Assembly (NCBI GenBank): GCA_021163565.1
Contig: JAGGTT010000075.1
Coordinates: forward strand, 1 to 5,838
Direction: 5' to 3'
DNA from: Candidatus Tharpella sp.
Lineage (GTDB): Bacteria; Desulfobacterota; Anaeroferrophillalia; Anaeroferrophillales; Tharpellaceae
Length of the DNA stretch: 5,838 nucleotides
A model generated the notes under the pieces. The model was not told the DNA's origin and did not search any database. It saw only the letters and a list, made by a program, of their open reading frames with translations. This document shows positions 1 through 4,196 of this stretch, piece by piece. Made by a program: the position numbers and the translations under genes. The stretch's first letter is position 1, and each line of letters opens with the position of its first letter.

Positions 1-553
1 GATATTTGTTGACGCCCTGCATGATTTCGCCGTATTCATCCATACTTGCATCACGGTTACCATGCATAGCTCGAATTTTATCGGGAAATCCCGCAGCTTC
101 GGTAAGAATGAAAATAAGGGTCAAAACGATCATAAAGGTATTGGTCAGGAGGGCGGTTAGGGAACCCAGCATGTTAGCTGAATAGCGCATGAGCTTGCCG
201 GGATCTAAATTTTCAAGTAGAACCTCGTTGCTGATTTCAAATCCTTGGGCCTTGAACCAGGTTATATAGGATGATGTGAGCTCTCTTAACCGAGCCTGGT
301 AGTGGGGCAGATTGCGGGAGAATTCATTGATGCTTGAACCGATAAGGTTGGCAAAGAGCATCTCCAAACCCAAGAGAACCAGGACTAAAAGAAGAATGCT
401 GATGACTGTCGGCACCCCTTTTTTACGCATCCAGAAGAGCGGCGGGGCACAGATGATTGCCAGGAAAATGGCCAGGAGAAATGGCAGAATCAATGATTTG
501 GCCGACATAATTCCGGCCACGATTATTGTGAAAGCGGCGAGATTCAGCAGCAT
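1..553 (-). CDS. AI-2E family transporter (TqsA/PerM-like membrane protein), C-terminal half missing
   Basis: Reading the minus strand from ATG at 553-551 gives an open frame of 184 codons that runs off the window at position 1, so only the N-terminal half of a protein family usually about 340-370 residues long is present. Hydrophobic segments lie at about residues 5-18, 21-36 and 48-68. A long polar, amphipathic stretch follows (about 72-127), then another membrane segment (about 131-151). Three N-terminal helices, a large loop and further helices are the usual layout of the AI-2E transporter family. Motifs typical of the family are the PFLLAIFLA-type second helix followed by Pro-Pro (37-38) and a short basic turn (RKKG, 43-46). 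The ATG is preceded by AAGGTG at 6-base spacing; an in-frame GTG three codons upstream lies inside that site and is less likely. Some members export autoinducer-2 and others are proposed Na+/H+ or Li+ antiporters, so the substrate cannot be assigned. It is divergent from the acyl-CoA genes, with no visible functional link. Confidence 0.82.
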   Translation of the reverse strand, partial: MLLNLAAFTIIVAGIMSAKSLILPFLLAIFLAIICAPPLFWMRKKGVPTVISILLLVLVLLGLEMLFANLIGSSINEFSRNLPHYQARLRELTSSYITWFKAQGFEISNEVLLENLDPGKLMRYSANMLGSLTALLTNTFMIVLTLIFILTEAAGFPDKIRAMHGNRDASMDEYGEIMQGVNKY

Positions 554-597
554 GTTTGACACCTTTATCTGTGAGTCTTTGACAGCCTCATTTTTTT

Positions 598-616
598 TAA
601 GATGCTAAACATCTTA
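598..616. repeat. Perfect 7-bp inverted repeat, operator-like, over the minus-strand -10 box
   Basis: TAAGATG (598-604) and CATCTTA (610-616) are perfect reverse complements separated by five bases (CTAAA). The right arm contains the predicted -10 hexamer of the AI-2E promoter, and the left arm covers the predicted start of transcription. On the minus strand the repeat is followed by A residues, not T, so it does not look like a terminator for that transcript. A repressor site is the simplest reading, but no regulator is identified. Confidence 0.45.
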
Positions 617-639
617 GAGTACTACCTGAGCAAAGGCAA
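611..639 (-). promoter_or_regulatory. Candidate sigma-70 promoter for the AI-2E family gene
   Basis: On the minus strand TTGCCT (639-634, 4 of 6 matches to the consensus) is followed after exactly 17 bases by TAAGAT (616-611, 4 of 6). The predicted transcription start would fall near 604, about 50 bases upstream of the AI-2E start codon. Spacing and orientation fit, but each box is only partly conserved, so this is a prediction. Confidence 0.4.
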
Positions 640-710
640 CCTTTTTTTAACTGTCAGCCAGGGAATGGGTCTGATTCAATCTGGGGTCAGTTAATCATCG
701 AAAAAAGTTT

Positions 711-735
711 ATTTTTTACCTTAGTGGTAAAAAAT
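711..735. repeat. Perfect 10-bp inverted repeat abutting the dehydrogenase promoter
   Basis: ATTTTTTACC (711-720) and GGTAAAAAAT (726-735) are perfect reverse complements around a five-base centre TTAGT. The last base of the right arm is the first base of the predicted -35 box TTGACA. The position suits a dimeric transcription factor controlling the acyl-CoA gene. The T-rich and A-rich arms could also form a bidirectional stem-loop, but there is no GC-rich core as in a typical terminator. Confidence 0.5.
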
Positions 736-763
736 TGACAGCTGAGAACTCTGCCATTATTGT
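735..763 (+). promoter_or_regulatory. Candidate sigma-70 promoter for the glutaryl-CoA dehydrogenase gene
   Basis: A perfect -35 hexamer TTGACA (735-740) is followed after 17 bases by TATTGT (758-763, 4 of 6 matches to TATAAT). The predicted start is near 770, giving a leader of about 155 bases before the start codon at 927. It is the best-spaced promoter match in the region and lies directly beside the 711-735 inverted repeat. Confidence 0.5.
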
Positions 764-926
764 GAAAAAAGTATCAGAAAAGTCGGGTCTTGCCGCATTT
801 GTGGTAACGGTATACTTATTGCTGTTTTGCCAGTGTCTGTTTTCTTGTATTTAATTGTGAGTTGAATTGTTGGGATTTATCGATAATAAAATCATCTATT
901 AACGAATTTGGTAAGGAGAAAAAAAG

Positions 927-2090
927 ATGAATTTTGGTTTAACTGATGAACTTAGTATGCTTCGGGACACGGTGCGCAATTTTGCTGCGGAAAAGATTGC
1001 GCCTTTCGCGGATGAGTGGGATCAAAATCACTATTTTCCCTATAAAGAGGTGATTAAGCCGATGGGCGAGTTGGGACTTTTCGGAACTGTTATCTCGGAA
1101 GAGTATGGTGGTAACGAGATGGGCTGGCTCGCCGCGATGATTATTACGGAAGAGATCGCCCGGGCTTCAAGTTCACTGCGGGTTCAGATCAATATGCAGG
1201 AGTTGGGTTGCGCCTTTACGATTCAGCGTTATGGTAGTGAGTCCCTGAAGAAAAAATATATTGAAAAACTGGTCAATGCTGATATTCTTGGTGCTTTCGC
1301 AATTACTGAGCCTGATGCCGGTTCCGATATTATGGCGATGAAATCGACCGCCGCCGATAAAGGTGACCACTGGCTTCTTAATGGTCAGAAAACCTGGATC
1401 TCCAATGCCACCATCGGCGGGATCAATATCTTTTACGCTTACACCGATCGTGATGCCGGAGGCCGCGGTCTTTCGGCTTTCGTCGTCGATCTGGAAGAGA
1501 GTGAAGGAATTACGGTAACTGATCTTCCTAAAATGGGTTCCCTCTCTTCACCTACCGGTGAGCTGGTTCTTGAGGATGTCAAAATTCCTAAAGATAATAT
1601 CCTTGGTAAACCGGGTGATGGTGCCAAAATTGTTTTTGGCTCTCTTTCTCAGACTCGTCTTTCAGCCGCCGCTGGTGGTGTCGGGCTGGCGCAGGCCTGT
1701 CTCGATGTGGTGACCCAGTATGCGATGGAGCGCGAGCAGTTTGGTCAGCCGATCGGTAAATTCCAGATGAATCAGTCAATGATCGGCGAGATGGTGGCCG
1801 AAATTGCGGCTGCCCGTCTGGTTGTTTATCAAGCTGCCTGGCAGAAAGATCAGGGTCAGTTGGGTAATAACGTTGAAGTTGCCGCCGCAAAATATCTTGC
1901 GGGTGAACTTGCATATAAATGTACTCAATATGCGATGCGAATTCTCGGAGCCTACGGCTATTCGACCGAATATTCGGTGGCCAGATATTTTCGGGATGCT
2001 CCGACTTACGCTATGGTTGAAGGCTCAACTAACATCTGTAAATTTATTCTTGCCCAGGATCAGCTTGGAATTCGTAAAGCTAATCGCTAA
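927..2090 (+). CDS. acd: Glutaryl-CoA dehydrogenase, predicted non-decarboxylating (glutaconyl-CoA forming)
   Basis: This 387-residue FAD enzyme of the acyl-CoA dehydrogenase superfamily should oxidise glutaryl-CoA to glutaconyl-CoA in the cytoplasm, passing electrons to an electron-transfer flavoprotein. The three family domains are present: N-terminal helical (about 5-117), middle beta (about 122-218) and C-terminal helical (about 230-378). The family signature AITEPDAGSDIMA is at 125-137, the flavin-region motif WISN at 157-160, REQFG at 269-273 and GAYGY at 341-345. The catalytic base is Glu365 in MVEGSTN. It is preceded by Val364, where decarboxylating enzymes such as human GCDH carry Tyr; a Tyr-to-Val exchange is the reported hallmark of the Desulfococcus multivorans non-decarboxylating enzyme. 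Arg85 in SSSLRVQ is a candidate for binding the substrate's distal carboxylate. The start has a strong AAGGAGA site (913-919) at 7-base spacing. The next gene, gcdA, would use the product, which supports the substrate call. The alternative is a general short-chain acyl-CoA dehydrogenase, which I consider less likely. Confidence 0.88.
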   Translation: MNFGLTDELSMLRDTVRNFAAEKIAPFADEWDQNHYFPYKEVIKPMGELGLFGTVISEEYGGNEMGWLAAMIITEEIARASSSLRVQINMQELGCAFTIQRYGSESLKKKYIEKLVNADILGAFAITEPDAGSDIMAMKSTAADKGDHWLLNGQKTWISNATIGGINIFYAYTDRDAGGRGLSAFVVDLEESEGITVTDLPKMGSLSSPTGELVLEDVKIPKDNILGKPGDGAKIVFGSLSQTRLSAAAGGVGLAQACLDVVTQYAMEREQFGQPIGKFQMNQSMIGEMVAEIAAARLVVYQAAWQKDQGQLGNNVEVAAAKYLAGELAYKCTQYAMRILGAYGYSTEYSVARYFRDAPTYAMVEGSTNICKFILAQDQLGIRKANR

Positions 2091-2098
2091 CGCGGTCT

Positions 2099-2131
2099 TT
2101 GACTACAAGTTACTAAAGTTACTTGTATAAT
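2099..2131 (+). promoter_or_regulatory. Possible MerR-type promoter: long spacer filled by a dyad, upstream of gcdA
   Basis: Eight bases after the dehydrogenase stop codon, TTGACT (2099-2104, 5 of 6 to the -35 consensus) is followed by a perfect TATAAT (2126-2131). The spacer is 21 bases, too long for an ordinary sigma-70 promoter. Bases 2106-2125 of that spacer form an imperfect palindrome: CAAGTTACT, two bases, AGTTACTTG, with one mismatched pair. The same stretch is also a direct repeat of AAGTTACT with a 9-base period. MerR-family activators bind dyads in over-long (usually 19-20 base) spacers. The spacing here is a base longer than usual and no MerR gene is in view. Confidence 0.35.
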
Positions 2132-2152
2132 TGATACTTATCTGCTAGTAAA

Positions 2153-2196
2153 TTTTCCGGCCATATTGTTCAATTATGAACAAATTGGCCGGAAAA
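2153..2196 (+). terminator. Very long hairpin between dehydrogenase and gcdA (possible attenuator, terminator or processing site)
   Basis: Arms 2153-2172 and 2177-2196 are 20 bases each around the loop ATTA. Eighteen of 20 positions pair; the only break is a two-by-two internal mismatch at 2164-2165 against 2184-2185. The outer stem is TTTTCCGGCCA paired with TGGCCGGAAAA, and the inner stem is TTGTTCA paired with TGAACAA. It is followed by GTTTTGTT, a broken T tract, so termination is likely to be partial at best. Its place between two co-directional genes of one pathway suits attenuation, or mRNA processing that sets the ratio of the two enzymes. It may sit in the gcdA leader if the 2099-2131 promoter is real. 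Confidence 0.55.
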
Positions 2197-2217
2197 GTTT
2201 TGTTAAGATTTCAGTTG

Positions 2218-2244
2218 CACATTTTGATCAGTAAATTAAATGTG
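2218..2244. repeat. 7-bp inverted repeat in the gcdA leader
   Basis: CACATTT (2218-2224) and AAATGTG (2238-2244) are perfect reverse complements separated by 13 bases that include the palindrome TGATCA. It ends 18 bases before the gcdA ribosome-binding site. It could be an operator or a weak leader stem; short AT-rich arms with a long loop may also arise by chance. Confidence 0.3.
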
Positions 2245-2276
2245 AACATTAACGGTCAACCTAAGGAGAACGTGAT

Positions 2277-4010
2277 ATGCATAAATATTTTGCGGAAATG
2301 CCCAAGTTCGGGAAAGAGCTGAAGGATAAACAGAAAGAGAAAGCGGCCGAGAGTGCCGCTTCGATCAAGGAAGTTGAAGATATTTACGCAGCTGAAGTTG
2401 AGCGCGTTAAAAATGCTGGAATTCCGGCCGAAAAAATTCATAAACGTGGTTCCATGACTGTTTGGGAACGGTTGGACTATGTGCTTGATGAAAATTCTTT
2501 TATGCCGATGAATACAATTTTTGACCCTGAAGATAATGAAGAGGGGACAACCGGGGTTATCAACGGTCTCGGGAAAATCGGTGGCAAATGGGTTTCAGTT
2601 ATTGCCTCTGACAATAAGGTTATGGCTGGTGCCTGGATCGGCGGTCAGGCGGAAAATATTTTTCGGGCACAGGATATGGCTGAACAGTTGCGGATTCCGT
2701 TGATTTGGGTTCTGCACTGTAGTGGCGTTAAATTGACCGAGCAAGAAAAAGTTTACGCCGGTCGTCGTTCCGGTGGTCGGACATTTTTCCGTCATGCTGA
2801 ACTGATACAGAAGGGGATCCCGGTTATTGTCGGCATGTATGGAACCAATCCGGCAGGTGGTGGATATCACGCAATCAGCCCGGCGATTATCTTTGCCCAT
2901 AAAGATTCAAATATGGCGGTTGGCGGCGGTGGTATCGTCGGCGGTATGAGTCCTAAAGGTCATTTTGACAAAGAGGGTGCCGAAGAATTGATCGCCAGCA
3001 CCCGGCATCTTAAGGTTGTGCCCCCGGGAAGTACTAAGATTCATCACGATAAAACTGGTTTTATGCGTGAAGTATTTGATACCGAAGAGGGTGTCTTGGA
3101 TGCGGTTAAAAATTGTGTTGCCGGCCTGCCGGCTTATGATCCGAAAACATTCCGGGTTGCTGATCCGAAAGAGCCGCGTTTTTCCGGGGAAGACCTTAAT
3201 TATATGGTGCCTTACAATCAGAAATCAACATATAATATGGATGAGGTTATCTCGCGTCTGGTCGATAACAGCGAACATACTGAATTCCGCCCTGACTATG
3301 GTCCTGAGATCTATTGTGGTCTGGTTAAAATTGACGGTTTCCCGGTCGGAATTGTGGCCAACCGTCAAGGATTTCTCGGTGCTAAATATCCTGAATATGC
3401 AGAATATATGGGGATTGGTGGTAAACTCTACCGTCAGGGCCTGATCAAGATGAGTGATTTTACCACTTACTGTGGCCGCGACCGGATTCCGATGATCTGG
3501 CTGCAGGATACTTCCGGTATTGATGTTGGTGATATTGCGGAAGAGGCCGAAATGCTGGGCCTGGGTATGTCCCTGATATACTCAATTGAGAGCTCAAGGC
3601 TGCCAATGATGACGGTTGTTGTCCGTAAAGGAACGGCTGCGGCTCACTATGTGATGTGCGGGGCGCAGGGTAATCGTAATAATGCCTTTACTTTGGGTAC
3701 TCCAACTACCGAAGTTGAAGTTATGCACGGTGAAACTGCTGCGGCGGCGGCTTTCGCCCGGCGTTTGGTAAAAGAGAAAGATATGGGTCATGATCTCCAG
3801 CCGACGATCGATAAAATGAATGATCTGGCGCAACAGTATTATGATCAGTCGCGCCCGGCCTACTGCGTCAAGAAAGGTTTCGTTGATGAAATTGTCTCTT
3901 ATCCGAAACTGCGGGACTACATGGTTGCCTTCACACAGGCCGTTTATCAGAACCCAGAGTCAGTCTGTCCGCATCATCAGATGCTGTTGCCGAGAATTAT
4001 TCGCGGTTAG
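2277..4010 (+). CDS. gcdA: Glutaconyl-CoA decarboxylase alpha subunit (biotin-dependent carboxyltransferase)
   Basis: This 577-residue protein is the carboxyltransferase subunit of Na+-translocating glutaconyl-CoA decarboxylase. It moves the distal carboxyl of glutaconyl-CoA onto carrier-bound biotin, releasing crotonyl-CoA. The length is close to the about 587 residues of Acidaminococcus fermentans GcdA, and the recalled family blocks align throughout. In the N-terminal crotonase-like domain these are ASDNKVMAGAW (110-120), CSGVKLTEQEKVY (148-160), GTNPAGGGYH (189-198) and GGGGIVGGMSPKGH (216-229). In the C-terminal domain they are GIGGKLYRQG (379-388), QDTSGIDVG (410-418), RKGTAAAHYV (450-459), LQPTIDKMN (507-515) and YQNPES (557-562). 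A charged helical N-terminus covers about 12-46. AAGGAG (2263-2268) sits 8 bases before the ATG. Downstream is a strong terminator rather than gcdB, gcdC or gcdD, so its partners must be encoded elsewhere. A methylmalonyl- or propionyl-CoA type carboxyltransferase is the main alternative; the GcdA-specific blocks and the upstream dehydrogenase argue against it. Confidence 0.92.
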   Translation: MHKYFAEMPKFGKELKDKQKEKAAESAASIKEVEDIYAAEVERVKNAGIPAEKIHKRGSMTVWERLDYVLDENSFMPMNTIFDPEDNEEGTTGVINGLGKIGGKWVSVIASDNKVMAGAWIGGQAENIFRAQDMAEQLRIPLIWVLHCSGVKLTEQEKVYAGRRSGGRTFFRHAELIQKGIPVIVGMYGTNPAGGGYHAISPAIIFAHKDSNMAVGGGGIVGGMSPKGHFDKEGAEELIASTRHLKVVPPGSTKIHHDKTGFMREVFDTEEGVLDAVKNCVAGLPAYDPKTFRVADPKEPRFSGEDLNYMVPYNQKSTYNMDEVISRLVDNSEHTEFRPDYGPEIYCGLVKIDGFPVGIVANRQGFLGAKYPEYAEYMGIGGKLYRQGLIKMSDFTTYCGRDRIPMIWLQDTSGIDVGDIAEEAEMLGLGMSLIYSIESSRLPMMTVVVRKGTAAAHYVMCGAQGNRNNAFTLGTPTTEVEVMHGETAAAAAFARRLVKEKDMGHDLQPTIDKMNDLAQQYYDQSRPAYCVKKGFVDEIVSYPKLRDYMVAFTQAVYQNPESVCPHHQMLLPRIIRG

Positions 4011-4041
4011 AATATTGTGATTGGCTCAGTTTGAAATGAGC

Positions 4042-4081
4042 AAGCCGGTTATCCTGAAAAATCAGGGTAACCGGCTTTTTT
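4042..4081 (+). terminator. Rho-independent terminator of gcdA
   Basis: Arms 4042-4057 and 4062-4077 form a 16-base stem, perfect apart from one G-U wobble, around the loop AAAA, and run into a T6 tract (4076-4081) followed by GG and TTTT. It begins about 30 bases after the gcdA stop. A small separate stem, GCTCA (4024-4028) with TGAGC (4037-4041), precedes it. The structure closes the acyl-CoA unit and separates it from the lytic transglycosylase gene. Confidence 0.93.
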
Positions 4082-4158
4082 GGTTTTATACAGACCATAT
4101 TCGGGTTGTGGTATCTCCAGAGCCTTAATTTTTTTTATCGTGCTGTTGAAATTGATTA

Positions 4159-4188
4159 TTGCCATACCCTGCCAAAGTTTGCTATAAG
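4159..4188 (+). promoter_or_regulatory. Candidate extended -10 promoter for the lytic transglycosylase gene
   Basis: TTGCCA (4159-4164, 5 of 6) and TATAAG (4183-4188, 5 of 6) are separated by 18 bases, and TGC directly before the -10 box makes it an extended -10 element. The predicted transcription start falls at about 4195-4197, on or next to the ATG at 4197, so the transcript would be leaderless or nearly so. The -10 box also overlaps the only Shine-Dalgarno-like sequence (TAAGG), so promoter and ribosome site cannot both function on the same RNA. Confidence 0.45.
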
Positions 4189-4196
4189 GCTTACCC

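Larger units (their letters stand above)
554..926. other. Divergent intergenic region between the AI-2E gene and the glutaryl-CoA dehydrogenase gene
   Basis: This 373-base AT-rich stretch separates two divergent genes and has no convincing open frame of its own on either strand. It contains a minus-strand promoter candidate (611-639) with an inverted repeat over its -10 box (598-616), and a plus-strand promoter candidate (735-763) with an inverted repeat against its -35 box (711-735). If the plus promoter is right, the dehydrogenase mRNA has a leader of roughly 155 bases. That leader includes a perfect 10-base palindrome TTATCGATAA at 877-886 but no strong stem-loop or terminator that I can see. 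A weaker alternative promoter, TTGCCG (790-795) with TATACT (811-816), has only a 15-base spacer. Confidence 0.7.

Noticed and set aside
312..608. Plus-strand open frame of 98 codons
   Set aside because: It is antisense to the AI-2E family gene, has a basic, low-quality composition and no ribosome-binding site; it is a shadow of the real minus-strand frame.
790..816. Alternative promoter TTGCCG / TATACT for the dehydrogenase
   Set aside because: The 15-base spacer is too short and the -35 match weaker than the TTGACA promoter at 735-763.
764..926. Possible riboswitch or structured leader upstream of the dehydrogenase
   Set aside because: No extended pairing, conserved riboswitch core or terminator/antiterminator pair could be found by eye; only a 10-base palindrome at 877-886.
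1588..1914. Minus-strand open frame of 108 codons inside the dehydrogenase gene
   Set aside because: It lies wholly antisense to a confidently identified gene, and its Arg/Pro/Gln-rich product has no recognisable domain.
1804..2130. Plus-strand overlapping frame of 108 codons extending past the dehydrogenase stop
   Set aside because: An out-of-frame shadow of the dehydrogenase; its last 40 bases overlap the promoter-like dyad but show no coding features.
3016..3444. Plus-strand 142-codon frame inside gcdA
   Set aside because: A +1 shadow of gcdA with no start signal or domain; gcdA itself is intact across the region.
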